Notes under the pieces: generated by a model
Told to the model about the DNA's origin: nothing
What the model saw: only the letters and a program-made list of their open reading frames with translations
Database searches by the model: none
Source: Gemmatimonadota bacterium
GTDB lineage: Bacteria; Latescibacterota; UBA2968; UBA8231
DNA length: 64,000 nucleotides
Direction of reading: 5' to 3'
NCBI GenBank assembly: GCA_018672475.1
Contig: JABHFS010000148.1
Location: forward strand, 1-64,000
Shown here: positions 1 through 8,623 of the stretch, in pieces
Layout: the number at the start of each line of letters is the position of its first letter
Position numbering within the stretch: position 1 is the stretch's first letter
Position numbers and translations under genes: made by a program

Positions 1-120
1 CGACAACGGCGACACACCACCGGCCAGCGACGACAACGGCGACACACCACCGGCCAGCGACGACAACGGCGACACACCACCGGCCAGCGACGACAACGGC
101 GACACACCACCGGCCGCCGA
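1..120 (+). repeat. 30-bp in-frame tandem repeat, four copies
   Basis: Four consecutive 30-bp units begin at 1, 31, 61 and 91. The first three are identical and the fourth differs in its last few bases. Each unit encodes DNGDTPPASD in the frame of the dockerin-like protein. The array runs off the window edge, so the copy number is a minimum. Near-perfect identity at DNA level suggests recent expansion by slippage or recombination. Confidence 0.9.
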
Positions 121-415
121 TGGTGCAACCGCCTCGCCATCCAATGATGAAACGGCTCCAGATTCGATTGCCGAGCCGGTAAGCCCGCAAGGAATGGTCT
201 TCTTCGACGCCTTCGGCCAACCGATCCACGGTCTATTCGACGACGACATGAAGGTAGGATTCGAAGACTATTTTCTTTTCGCCGAGCACTATGGTTCGAC
301 CCCCGAACAATCCGGCTACGACGCCCGCTTCGACCTCGACGGCAATGGCCAAGTCGGCCTAAGCGATTTCTTCCTCTTCGCCGACTCCTTCGGCAAAGAA
401 GCCGTAGTGCCGTAA
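2..415 (+). CDS. Secreted dockerin-like protein, C-terminal part (5' truncated)
   Basis: The frame is open from the window edge, so the start and most of the protein lie upstream. What is visible is four copies of the decapeptide DNGDTPPASD, then a Pro/Ala/Ser/Glu-rich linker, then a C-terminal module of about 55 residues with two helix-like segments: VGFEDYFLFAEHYG and, after a DLDGNG calcium-loop motif, VGLSDFFLFADSFG. Paired F-loop-helix segments of this type resemble type I dockerin-like domains, which commonly end large secreted proteins in environmental bacteria. Whether it binds a cohesin partner cannot be told, and no cohesin is recognised in the window. It is probably extracellular and anchored or assembled through this tail. 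The next gene, mutS, is 366 bp away and unrelated. Confidence 0.75.
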   Translation, partial: DNGDTPPASDDNGDTPPASDDNGDTPPASDDNGDTPPAADGATASPSNDETAPDSIAEPVSPQGMVFFDAFGQPIHGLFDDDMKVGFEDYFLFAEHYGSTPEQSGYDARFDLDGNGQVGLSDFFLFADSFGKEAVVP

Positions 416-781
416 TGGCGGCAAGGGAAAGAAGCCCCATGGCGCAAAACCAGTATCGCGTAACCGGCTGAGCGATTACATCGCAAAAGACGAGCCGGGA
501 ATTCCTCCCCGAGTTAAGCGCAGGACCGGGGATCTACGGCGTAGCAAAGCCTCCCCAGCCCATCTATTGCCACTATATCGCCCCGCCTCCCCTTCCCCAT
601 TCAGGTGGCTGTGCCACGCGCCGAAGCGACCTCCCGCAAGCTTATCGGACCGCCTTAGCTTTGCCCGCAGGCAACCCCCCGGCCCGAAGCGCCCTCCCCC
701 TTTTGGCGATCCCCTTCAACCCTTATCTTATCGCCATTGCAAAACCGCCCATAAACCGACGATAAAAACTGACGATAAAAC
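416..781. other. Intergenic region, 366 bp, upstream of mutS
   Basis: No convincing gene is seen. Short frames here lack a ribosome binding site and family resemblance. The last 45 bases are AT-richer and hold a weak promoter-like sequence and a 10-base direct repeat (GACGATAAAA at 758-767 and 771-780) just before the mutS ATG. No stem-loop with a T-run was found after the dockerin-like gene. Confidence 0.5.
737..766 (+). promoter_or_regulatory. Possible sigma-70-type promoter of mutS
   Basis: TTGCAA (737-742) and GATAAA (761-766) are separated by 18 bases. The predicted transcript would start only a few bases before the mutS ATG at 782, giving a very short leader. The match is partial, so this is a candidate only. 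Confidence 0.3.
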
Positions 782-3484
782 ATGCCAGCCAAAACAAAAC
801 TCACCCCGGCGATGGAACAGTACATGCACTTCAAGCGCCGCCATAAGGATGCGATTTTATTTTTCCGCATGGGTGATTTCTACGAGATGTTTTTCGACGA
901 CGCCAAAGAAGTCTCCAAGTTATTAGGGTTGACCCTAACCGCGCGCAACCACGGCAAGACGACCGGTTCGGTGCCCCTGGCCGGTCTCCCCCACCACGCG
1001 ATGGAAGGTTATCTGGCCAAACTGATCCAACTCGGCCGCAAAGTCGCCATCTGCGAGCAAGTCGAAGACCCCAAACAGGCCAAGGGCGTCGTCAAACGCG
1101 ACGTAGTGCAGGTTGTTTCGCCGGGCACCGCGCTTTCCGATTCGATGCTCGACCAACAGCGCAATAACTTTCTCGTCGGCCTCTGCCTGCATCCCGACCG
1201 GGTCGGCCTCGCCAGTATCGATCTGTCGACCGGCGATTTCACCCTCGACGAAGTCGATATAGCCAGCCTCGCCGACGAATTGCAGAGCCTGGCACCAGCC
1301 GAACTGCTTATCGCCGAAGGAGCCGACGAAAAATGGGTCGAGCAATTACAGGCCACCCTGCCGCGCGTCGCCCTCAGCCGCATCGACGACTGGCACTTCG
1401 CCGCCGATACGGCCTACGAAGTGCTCACCAACCAGTTGCAGGTCCAATCACTCAAGGGTTTCGGCTGCGATGGAATGGACGCTGCCGTCCGCGCAGGCGG
1501 GGCGACGATCGCCTATTTGCGCGATAACCAGCGCGGCGCCGTCCAACATATCAACCGCCTCCAGCGCAAACACCGCGAAGACTTCGCGCTGATCGACGCC
1601 ACCGCCCAACGCAATCTCGAACTATTGGCCAACCAACACGACGGGGACCGCGGCAATACCTTGCTCGAAGTGCTCGACCGCACCTGCACGCCGATGGGCG
1701 CCCGACTCCTGCGTCAGTGGATCATGCAGCCGCTCAAGAACCCGGAGCAGATCGAAGCGCGCTTAGAAGCGGTCGACGCGCTACTCGGGCAACGCGAAAA
1801 CCGCCGCACCCTGCGCCAACTGCTCGGACAAGTCGGCGATCTCGAACGGCTTATGGCGAGGATCTGCTGTCTACGGGCCAATGGCCGCGACATGGTCTCC
1901 CTCGCCAATTCGTTATCCGTCGCGCCCGGTATCTCCTCGGCGGTCGCCGCAGTACCCAGTTCGCTCTTACAGGAACTGCGCGGCGAAGGCCTGCCCGACG
2001 TATCGGCACTGGTCGACGAAATTCTCGGCGCCCTCGTCGACGAGCCCCCCGCAACCCTGACCGAAGGCAGCTTGATACGCGACGGCTACCACCAGCAGGT
2101 TGACGAACTGCGGCAAATCGCCAGCGGCGGCAAGACCTATATCGCCCGGCTACAAACCACCGAACGCGAACGCACCGGCATCGCCTCACTCAAGATCGGC
2201 TACAATCAAGTCTTTGGTTATTATATCGAGATCAGTAGAGCCAACCTCGACAAGGCCCCCGAGGAATACCACCGTAAGCAAACCCTGGCCAATGCCGAGC
2301 GCTTCATCACCCCCGAGCTTAAGGAATACGAAGAAAAAGTCATCGGCGCCGAAGACCGTCTCAAAGACCTCGAAAACGAGCTCTTCCTAAAGTTGAGAGT
2401 CCGCGCCGCCGTCTGGACGCCGCAAGTCCAACAGATCGCCCGCACCTTGGCGCGCATGGACACACTTTGTTCTTTCGCCGAGACCGCTGAGGGCGAATCC
2501 TATGTCCGCCCCGAAATAGACGATTCCGGCAAGATCGAGATTGTCGACGGGCGCCACCCCGTGGTTGAACGCCAACTGCGCGACGGGCGCTTCGTGCCCA
2601 ACGATATGCAGCTCGACTCCGCCGGGGCACAGATCATGCTGATCACCGGCCCCAACATGGCCGGCAAGAGCACCATCATCCGCCAGGTCGGGCTTATCGT
2701 GCTGATGGGGCAGATCGGCAGCTTTGTACCCGCGCGCAGCGCCAAAATCGGCGTCGTCGACCGCATTTTCACCCGCGTTGGCGCCTCCGACAACCTCGCC
2801 CGCGGCGAGAGCACCTTTATGGTCGAGATGAACGAGGCGGCCAATATCCTCAACAATACGACCGCCAAGAGCCTGATACTGATGGACGAGCTCGGCCGCG
2901 GCACCAGTACCTTCGATGGCTTGAGCATCGCTTGGGCGATCGTCGAATTTTTACACCAGCGCACCAACGCACACCCGCGCACCCTCTTTGCCACACACTA
3001 CCACGAGATGACCGAACTCGAAAGCCACCTCGAACGCGTTGTCAACTTCAACGTGCAAGTGCGTGAGGAAGGCGATCGGGTGATCTTCCTGCACCGCCTG
3101 GCCCCCGGCCCCGCCGACCAGAGCTACGGCATCAACGTCGCGCAAATGGCCGGCATGCCGCAACAAGTCGTCAGCCGCGCCAAAGAGATCCTCGCCCGCC
3201 TTGAAAAAGAACAGATCGACACCGATAACATCCACGACACGCATGCACCTCAGCCCGCAATACCCGAGCCACAAAATGAAAGCGCACCCGCAGAAATCGA
3301 ATCGCCACCGATAAGCGTGCCGACTAAAGCCCCAGCGCAGCTCAACCTCTTCCCCGACGCCTCCGATACCCCGCTGACAAAAGAGTTGCTCGCCCTGGAC
3401 CTGAGCCAGATCACTCCGCTCCAGGCCTTGCTAAAGTTGAACGAGTGGAAAGAAACGATACGGGAAGAAAGCCAAAGGCCATGA
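782..3484 (+). CDS. mutS: DNA mismatch repair ATPase MutS
   Basis: MutS recognises mismatches and small loops and uses ATP to recruit MutL. At 900 aa it has the normal length of bacterial MutS. The mismatch-contacting F-x-E motif is F33-Y34-E35 within GDFYEMF. The clamp and lever domains occupy roughly residues 250-560. The ATPase has Walker A GPNMAGKST at residues 623-631 and the Walker B/D-loop segment LILMDELGRGTST at about 698-710. A Pro/Glu-rich linker near residues 815-870 precedes a short C-terminal helix that resembles the tetramerisation region. The ATG at 782 is chosen because it sits at the expected distance from the F-x-E motif. No strong Shine-Dalgarno sequence precedes it. No mutL is present in the window. 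Confidence 0.97.
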   Translation: MPAKTKLTPAMEQYMHFKRRHKDAILFFRMGDFYEMFFDDAKEVSKLLGLTLTARNHGKTTGSVPLAGLPHHAMEGYLAKLIQLGRKVAICEQVEDPKQAKGVVKRDVVQVVSPGTALSDSMLDQQRNNFLVGLCLHPDRVGLASIDLSTGDFTLDEVDIASLADELQSLAPAELLIAEGADEKWVEQLQATLPRVALSRIDDWHFAADTAYEVLTNQLQVQSLKGFGCDGMDAAVRAGGATIAYLRDNQRGAVQHINRLQRKHREDFALIDATAQRNLELLANQHDGDRGNTLLEVLDRTCTPMGARLLRQWIMQPLKNPEQIEARLEAVDALLGQRENRRTLRQLLGQVGDLERLMARICCLRANGRDMVSLANSLSVAPGISSAVAAVPSSLLQELRGEGLPDVSALVDEILGALVDEPPATLTEGSLIRDGYHQQVDELRQIASGGKTYIARLQTTERERTGIASLKIGYNQVFGYYIEISRANLDKAPEEYHRKQTLANAERFITPELKEYEEKVIGAEDRLKDLENELFLKLRVRAAVWTPQVQQIARTLARMDTLCSFAETAEGESYVRPEIDDSGKIEIVDGRHPVVERQLRDGRFVPNDMQLDSAGAQIMLITGPNMAGKSTIIRQVGLIVLMGQIGSFVPARSAKIGVVDRIFTRVGASDNLARGESTFMVEMNEAANILNNTTAKSLILMDELGRGTSTFDGLSIAWAIVEFLHQRTNAHPRTLFATHYHEMTELESHLERVVNFNVQVREEGDRVIFLHRLAPGPADQSYGINVAQMAGMPQQVVSRAKEILARLEKEQIDTDNIHDTHAPQPAIPEPQNESAPAEIESPPISVPTKAPAQLNLFPDASDTPLTKELLALDLSQITPLQALLKLNEWKETIREESQRP

Positions 3485-3502
3485 GCCCAAGCCCGATCTT
3501 GA

Positions 3503-3859
3503 AAGACCGTCTCAAATTGCGGTTATTGCACTCTTTCGGTCGCTGCGAATGGATCCGCTAAGGCGTACGCTTTGAATGTACTGCGCCGGTTCTGGGATCC
3601 GTATACGCTGCGCGCGCAGACCTTTGCCGAATACCGTCCTTCGGTACGAATCGAGTTCTCGCCGTCGACGCAGGAGACCTTCACCAACGTGGATAAATTC
3701 CGTTCGCTCCTGCCCGCCGATTACGAGATAGTCACCGCCAACCCGCATAACACGGTCAGCGGCGTATTCAGTTCCTCGTCCTACCAACTGATCGATTTCG
3801 ACTTCAACTGCCCTGGCTCCGGCCTCAACATCCTCTTGCCCCCCGAGAAGAGCAATTAG
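3503..3859 (+). pseudogene. Degraded fragment resembling an AKAYALNV-type secreted repeat domain
   Basis: The frame is open from just after a stop at 3500-3502 to a stop at 3859. The only plausible internal start is a TTG at 3572 (95 codons), without a convincing ribosome binding site. The translation contains SAKAYALNV, and later RPSVRIEF and a terminal YQLIDFDFN. From memory these match in order a conserved segment of secreted proteins of Acidobacteria and others (AKAYSLNV, then a GQPxPxVSTLN-like stretch, then a VIxDINGYF end). The intervening signature glycines and GYLT motif are missing, so I read it as a decayed domain remnant. An alternative is a small hypothetical protein from TTG 3572. 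A 26-codon frame starting at 3481 overlaps the mutS stop but ends at 3559-3561. Confidence 0.3.
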
Positions 3860-3877
3860 CCCCGAGACACAAACATC

Positions 3878-4369
3878 ATGCCCCCAGCCAACGACCGCTT
3901 CACGCGCTTGCAGAAGATCGCCATCTTCCTCATCGTCATGGGCCCCCACAAGGCGCGTGAGATCCTCGGCGATCTCAGCTTGGACACCATCGAGTCGATC
4001 AACGAGGCAATACAAAACCTCAAGCAAATAACGCCCCAGGAAAAAGCGGCGACGATGATCGAATTCGGGGATTTTTTCTATAAGGGAAAACCGCTCTCGG
4101 CCAAACTCAAAGAACCGACGGCGAAGAAGAAGGCTAAGCCAAAAGCAACGGCTGAAACACAAGCGAAGAAAAAGCTGGGGAAGCCTGAAACGAAAAAGGC
4201 GGCAAAAGAAATGCCCCCGATGGTACACCTAGCTGAATTAGACGAAAAAACCATCGCCGAGACACTGGCCAAACTCAAGGACAAGGTCGACCCCGGCAAA
4301 ATCGATTGGGGCAAAGCCGGTTATGACTTTGGTGAGGGGTTCAGCGGATCAAGCAATCGACCACGGTAA
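3878..4369 (+). CDS. Orphan FliG N-terminal-domain-like protein with Lys/Ala-rich linker
   Basis: Residues 8-70 (from RLQKIAIFLIVMGPHKAREI through EKAATMIEFGDFF) resemble the N-terminal domain of the flagellar switch protein FliG. That domain packs against the MS-ring protein FliF and begins with a QKxAIxLxxLG pattern. The middle and C-terminal FliG domains are absent: the protein is only 163 aa and continues with a Lys/Pro/Ala-rich linker (about 75-115), then a short acidic-helical segment and a Gly/Ser end. No other flagellar gene is seen in the window. It could be a remnant of a flagellar locus or a stand-alone adaptor that borrowed the domain. It has an ATG start and lies 18 bp after the fragment before it. 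Confidence 0.6.
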   Translation: MPPANDRFTRLQKIAIFLIVMGPHKAREILGDLSLDTIESINEAIQNLKQITPQEKAATMIEFGDFFYKGKPLSAKLKEPTAKKKAKPKATAETQAKKKLGKPETKKAAKEMPPMVHLAELDEKTIAETLAKLKDKVDPGKIDWGKAGYDFGEGFSGSSNRPR

Positions 4370-4377
4370 TTACTCTC

Positions 4378-4506
4378 TTACCCCTTATCACCCGCCAATA
4401 AACCAAGATCCTGCATCCGTTCTACCAAGGCCCGAGTAATAAAACCAAGAAAACCCAAAGCCAGTGCCAGCTGGCCCAATAACATAGCAGTAGTCACGAT
4501 ATTCAT
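4378..4506 (-). CDS. Possible small single-span membrane protein
   Basis: A 42-codon frame reads from an ATG at 4506, with GAGGAG immediately upstream on the minus strand. That is rather too close for an ideal Shine-Dalgarno sequence. The product has one strongly hydrophobic segment (about residues 5-24, rich in Leu, Ala, Gly) and then a charged amphipathic tail ending LLAGDKG, a plausible micro-membrane-protein layout. It converges on the FliG-N-like gene. The frame is open further upstream to 4569, but the extra residues do not look like coding sequence. I recognise no family, and it may be spurious. Confidence 0.25.
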   Translation of the reverse strand: MNIVTTAMLLGQLALALGFLGFITRALVERMQDLGLLAGDKG

Positions 4507-4663
4507 CTCCTCGTAAAAGTCTACTGCAGCTATAGCAAAGCACGGGCCAGATTGCACAATATTCCACAAGTCATTTACTTACATATAGTAATATATTTCA
4601 TAAATCTCGACCGATCGCCACGAAACGGAAGAGACCTCCATTTGCCCTGCGAGTATTTTTCCC

Positions 4664-5407
4664 ATGACAGAGACACAAACGCAAGACGATCTAATCTGGG
4701 GACGCCACCCCGTACTTGAAGCGCTGCGCGGCAAACGCCCGCTGCGCCGACTGCTCGTAGCGAAAGAGGCGCATGGCCCGATTATCGACGAGATATTCGA
4801 CCTGGCTCGACAGGTGCGCATCCCCTATGACCTCTACGACAAGATCCATCTCGATCGCATCGCCGGTACCCGTCACCAAGGTGTCGTCGCCTATGCGGCA
4901 GCGGCAAGCTATGCCGACTTCGAGCAGATCCTCGCCGACTTGTCACCGCAAGCCTTCTTGGTTTTTCTCGACCAAATACAGGATCCTCACAACCTAGGCG
5001 CCATCATCCGCAGCGCGCACGCCCTCGGTGCGCACGCCGTTATCGTGCCGGAACGCGAAGCCGCCGGACTCTCTCCTACCGTGCTCAAAACTTCAGCCGG
5101 CGCCGCCGCCCACCTGCCCGTCTGCCGGGTCGCCAACCTGCAGAAGGCATTGCAAAACGTCGCTGAACGCGGCCTCCTTATCGCCGGGCTCGACGCCGAA
5201 GGGGAACAGTCCTTCACTGCGGTCGACTTCAATCAGCCTTGCGCCCTGGTCATCGGCAGTGAAGGCAAGGGACTCAGGCGCATGGTGCAAAAACGTTGTG
5301 ATACCTTGATCCGCATCCCCATGGCCCAGGACTCGGTCGGCTCATTCAACGCCTCAGTAGCCGCCGGCATCGTCCTCTACGAAGTGTTCCGCCAACGCCA
5401 ATCATGA
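4664..5407 (+). CDS. rlmB: 23S rRNA (guanosine-2'-O-)-methyltransferase RlmB / TrmH-family SpoU methylase
   Basis: This is a SAM-dependent 2'-O-ribose methyltransferase of the SpoU/TrmH superfamily, most like RlmB, which modifies G2251 of 23S rRNA. The N-terminal substrate-binding domain starts with IWGRHPVLEAL (about residues 11-21). The trefoil-knot catalytic domain carries motif 1 as DQIQDPHNLGAIIRSA (residues 103-118, with N110 and R116), motif 2 as VIGSEGKGLRR, and motif 3 as IPM followed by SVGSFNASVAAGI. At 247 aa the length is typical. It starts 94 bp after an AT-rich gap and its stop overlaps the lptD start by ATGA, so the two genes are probably translationally coupled. The exact nucleotide target is inferred from the family. 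Confidence 0.9.
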   Translation: MTETQTQDDLIWGRHPVLEALRGKRPLRRLLVAKEAHGPIIDEIFDLARQVRIPYDLYDKIHLDRIAGTRHQGVVAYAAAASYADFEQILADLSPQAFLVFLDQIQDPHNLGAIIRSAHALGAHAVIVPEREAAGLSPTVLKTSAGAAAHLPVCRVANLQKALQNVAERGLLIAGLDAEGEQSFTAVDFNQPCALVIGSEGKGLRRMVQKRCDTLIRIPMAQDSVGSFNASVAAGIVLYEVFRQRQS

Positions 5408-7953
5408 TCCACCCCCTGGTGCTCTGTCTCGCCCTCACCAGCCCGCTTTACGCCCAGCAGGCATCGACCGGCGAGCAAGCCCAACCAGCCCCACTGCAAC
5501 AAGCATCGACCGGAGAATCCGTAGAGCTTAAACTGGTTCGCCCGCCAGAAGAGCCCGCCGTCGAGGCCAGCGAAATAGACCAAGCGCTACAAGATTCGAC
5601 CGCAGGGACTGCGGATCTGCAACAAGCGCGCGCCCTGCTCGCCACCGCGCGCGGCACAGACAAAGGCAAGGGCTTCGAATATCAGGCCACCTATATGCGC
5701 TATTACGAGGTTGGCGATTCGATCCTATTGCAAGGGCAAGCCGTGGTGCTGCACAAAGGGGCGAAGCTCGAAGCAGCCGAGATGGTCTTCCGCCGCAAAA
5801 TCGACCAAGTTGAAGCGCGGGCGGCACTCGATTCGAGCGGGCGAATCGTCGGTCACCCGGTATTGCGCAAGGGCGACGAGACCCTGCGCGGCGAGCGCAT
5901 CCTCTACGACCTCGAAAGCGAACAAGGCACCATTCTATCGGGTCGAATTCACCGCGACAAGGGTTTTTTCTCTGGCAGTATCATACAGACCCGCACCGCC
6001 GAAGAATTCCATGTGCACCGGGGTTCGTATACCACCTGCGACAAAGACCACCCGCACTTCGATTTCTACAGCCCGCGCATCAAGGTCCTCGCCGGCGATC
6101 TGGCCGTCGCGCGGCCGGTCTATTTTCGTATCGCCAGACGACGACTATTCTGGATCCCCTTCTATGTATTCTCGCTGCGCGAAGACCGCCAATCCGGTAT
6201 CCTAACACCGAGCTTCGGCAACCGCCCATTGAACTTCGGCGCCAGCCAGAGCGAATGGGAATTGCGCAATATAGGGTATTATTTGGCCCCCAACGATTAT
6301 TGGGACCTCTCGCTGGCGACCGACCTCAGACAGCGCTCGGGCTGGTTGGGCCGCGCCCGTTTCAACTACGCTTTGCGCTACCGTTTCAAGGGCCGAATCA
6401 ACGCGCAACTCGAAAACCGCCAGCAGGGCCGCAACGCATCCCGCAACTGGCGCGTCGAATTTAACCACAGCCAGGAACTCGGCCGCGACGCGAGCCTGCG
6501 GGCGGCGGGCACCTTCCAGAGCAACAAGAGTTTTTCGCAGGACAATAGTTCGAGCCTGCAAGACCGCCTCAACCGCACGCTGCGCTCAAACTTGAGTTAT
6601 TCCAAACGCTGGCGCGGTTCGGGCAATAGCCTGAGCCTCAAGGCCAGCCAGACCAAAAACCTCGACACCGAGACCTTCGACACCGTCCTGCCTGAAATCA
6701 GCCTGCGCAAAAGTCGCAAACCCCTTTGGGGCGGCGAACAGAAAAAGGGCCAGCCCCAGCAGCAACCCTGGTATAGCCGCATCTTCTACGACGGCAACGC
6801 CCGACTCCGCAACTCCACCCGCGGCACAAGCACCGACACCACCGACCGCACCAACGCCGATATCGGCTTGCGCCTCAGCGCGCAATACCGCCCTTTCACC
6901 TGGTTCAATATCAACCCCTCGCTCTCGGAAGACTGGCGCGACCAAGACCTGCGCGACGGCGATACCCGCAGTCTGCACAGCGACCGCTTCGCGACCCGCC
7001 TCGCCCTGACGCAAACCGCCTACGGCCTCTTTAACCCGCAAATCGGTCCGCTCCAGGCCATCCGACACGTGTTTAAACCGAACCTGTCGCTCAACTATCA
7101 GGCGACGCGCGCCGACACCGGCGGCGTTCTCGGCTTCGGCGGCGACGCCAGCCCGCTCAAACAGCAACGCAAATTGGATATCCGCCTCGACAACACCTTC
7201 TGGGCCAAGATCCAACGCGGCGAGGACGAACTCAAGGTTCGCTTAGCTCAGCTCAACTTCTCGACCTCTTATGAGTTCGAAAAGAAAGAACGCCCGCTAA
7301 CAGATCTGCGCAGCAGCATGAGCATCGAGGCTGGGCGCTATCTCGATTCGCGGTTGACCCTACAGAACGAATTCTACGACTCCCAGGACCAACTCCAGCT
7401 CTTTTCGCCCCGTCTACGGCAATTCGAAATACGCACTTCGGCGAATTGGTCGAGGCGTGCAACCGCCCGACAAAACGATGCCGCCCCGTCAAACCAGCAA
7501 GACCGCCGCAGCGACGACTTCGGCTCCAGCCAGCAGCGTCAACCGAGCAATTATGGCCAGCAGCAATTTGGTTTCGAAAGCGGCCTGCTCAACGACATCG
7601 ACAATCGCCGCCGCGGCAGCCGTTTCCAATTTAGCCACTATTATTCACAAACTCGGACCACCCGTTCCAAGACCGTGCGTTCCTGGTTTCGGGCTTCAGC
7701 GGGTTTTAGCCTGACGCCGAGTTGGCACTGCAACTACTCGATTAATTATAATTTGCGTGCACCGGGCACAGCGCTCTTCGCCACCGACCGCATCACCTCT
7801 GAACTGCTCTCACTGCAAAAAGAATTCCACGATTGGACCGCGACGCTCAACCTCGAACCGAGCACCTTCCACAAAAACAGGGCGTTCTTCTTTAAGGCGC
7901 AATTCAAGGATATTCCGCAGATAAAATTTGAACGAGGGGAACGGCGTTTTTAG
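5404..7953 (+). CDS. lptD: LPS-assembly protein LptD (OstA) homologue
   Basis: This is the outer-membrane beta-barrel that places lipopolysaccharide in the outer leaflet. A signal peptide covers about residues 1-17 (ending PLYA). A low-complexity linker with two QQASTGE copies (about 18-38) follows. Residues about 90-245 form an OstA/LptA-like beta-jellyroll, including SYTTCDKDHPHFDFYSPRI, a signature-like stretch of LptD. The barrel follows, with repeated Tyr/Arg/Asn-rich strands to the C-terminus. At 849 aa it is within the usual range. The characteristic disulphide cysteine pairs of proteobacterial LptD are not evident, since the mature protein has very few cysteines. It shares a 4-base overlap with rlmB. 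No lptE was recognised nearby. Its presence implies an LPS-bearing outer membrane. Confidence 0.85.
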   Translation: MIHPLVLCLALTSPLYAQQASTGEQAQPAPLQQASTGESVELKLVRPPEEPAVEASEIDQALQDSTAGTADLQQARALLATARGTDKGKGFEYQATYMRYYEVGDSILLQGQAVVLHKGAKLEAAEMVFRRKIDQVEARAALDSSGRIVGHPVLRKGDETLRGERILYDLESEQGTILSGRIHRDKGFFSGSIIQTRTAEEFHVHRGSYTTCDKDHPHFDFYSPRIKVLAGDLAVARPVYFRIARRRLFWIPFYVFSLREDRQSGILTPSFGNRPLNFGASQSEWELRNIGYYLAPNDYWDLSLATDLRQRSGWLGRARFNYALRYRFKGRINAQLENRQQGRNASRNWRVEFNHSQELGRDASLRAAGTFQSNKSFSQDNSSSLQDRLNRTLRSNLSYSKRWRGSGNSLSLKASQTKNLDTETFDTVLPEISLRKSRKPLWGGEQKKGQPQQQPWYSRIFYDGNARLRNSTRGTSTDTTDRTNADIGLRLSAQYRPFTWFNINPSLSEDWRDQDLRDGDTRSLHSDRFATRLALTQTAYGLFNPQIGPLQAIRHVFKPNLSLNYQATRADTGGVLGFGGDASPLKQQRKLDIRLDNTFWAKIQRGEDELKVRLAQLNFSTSYEFEKKERPLTDLRSSMSIEAGRYLDSRLTLQNEFYDSQDQLQLFSPRLRQFEIRTSANWSRRATARQNDAAPSNQQDRRSDDFGSSQQRQPSNYGQQQFGFESGLLNDIDNRRRGSRFQFSHYYSQTRTTRSKTVRSWFRASAGFSLTPSWHCNYSINYNLRAPGTALFATDRITSELLSLQKEFHDWTATLNLEPSTFHKNRAFFFKAQFKDIPQIKFERGERRF

Positions 7954-8134
7954 GAAGTGAGCCAGCGCAATAGAGTACCAAGCCATTATACAGGGCTTGG
8001 GTAATGCGTTCAGCAAAAAATCAACATAGTTTGCCCTCTTTCGTCAGACCAAGTTGATCTTTTGCTGATTCCCGCTCCAACACACCGTGCTTGCCAAAGA
8101 AGTATTGTTACTATAAATTCCTTTTAAACAAATG

Positions 8135-8164
8135 TTTACAACAATTACAATGATCGAATATTAA
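8135..8164 (+). promoter_or_regulatory. Possible promoter of the dtd-maf-rodZ-priA run
   Basis: The 226-bp gap 7954-8179 is AT-rich at its 3' end and holds TTTACA (8135-8140) and TATTAA (8159-8164), 18 bases apart and 15 bases before the GTG start of dtd. A 7-bp inverted repeat (7978-7984 with 7994-8000) lies just after lptD but has no T-run, so it is not called a terminator. Confidence 0.3.
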
Positions 8165-8179
8165 AAGACAACCTGCTCT

Positions 8180-8623
8180 GTGAAAGCCCTAGTCCAGCGC
8201 GTCAGCCAAGCAAGCGTAACTGTCGACAAACAGATCGTCGGCCAAATTGCTGAGGGCCTGCTACTCTTTGTCGGATTCCGCCCCGGCGACGACGACAAAG
8301 CCCTGCGCTTCTGCACAGATAAATGCGTCAACTTGCGCATTTTCGCCGACGACGAGGGCAAAATGAACCGCTCCGTGCTCGATATCGGCGGCCGTATTCT
8401 GTGCATTTCGCAATTCACCCTCTACGGCGATTGCCGCAAGGGCCGCCGACCCAGTTTCGTAGAGGCCGCCCGCCCCGTAGAGGCCGAAGCCCTCTACGAA
8501 CGTTTCCTCGTTATGCTCGCCGACCAGGGGCTGCAACCCCAACGCGGCGTTTTCGGAGCCCATATGCAGGTAGAAATCCACAACGACGGCCCCGTCACCC
8601 TAATGGTGGAGTCCCCACAGTGA
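8180..8623 (+). CDS. dtd: D-aminoacyl-tRNA deacylase
   Basis: DTD hydrolyses D-amino acids (and glycine) mischarged on tRNA. The 147-aa protein has the usual length. The two conserved active-site motifs are present: SQFTLYGD at residues 77-84, followed by RKGRRPSF, and the C-terminal NDGPVT segment that carries the cross-subunit Gly-cis-Pro. The common form of the first motif is SQFTLYAD, so Gly for Ala at this position is a mild variant. The start is a GTG, which gives the conserved N-terminus MKALVQRVSQASV. It is the first gene of a chain with maf, the RodZ-like gene and priA in which every junction overlaps by 4 bases. Confidence 0.95.
   Translation: MKALVQRVSQASVTVDKQIVGQIAEGLLLFVGFRPGDDDKALRFCTDKCVNLRIFADDEGKMNRSVLDIGGRILCISQFTLYGDCRKGRRPSFVEAARPVEAEALYERFLVMLADQGLQPQRGVFGAHMQVEIHNDGPVTLMVESPQ

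Noticed and set aside
1-120. CRISPR-like array at the window start
   Set aside because: The 30-bp units are directly adjacent with no spacers and are in frame with a protein; this is a coding tandem repeat.
3512-4228. 238-codon minus-strand frame opposite the FliG-N-like gene
   Set aside because: Its product is a low-complexity Phe/Leu/Arg run produced by reading the Lys-rich linker in reverse; no start signal or family likeness.
7978-8000. Inverted repeat after lptD as a terminator
   Set aside because: Only 7 bp of stem with a 9-base loop and no T-run on either strand.
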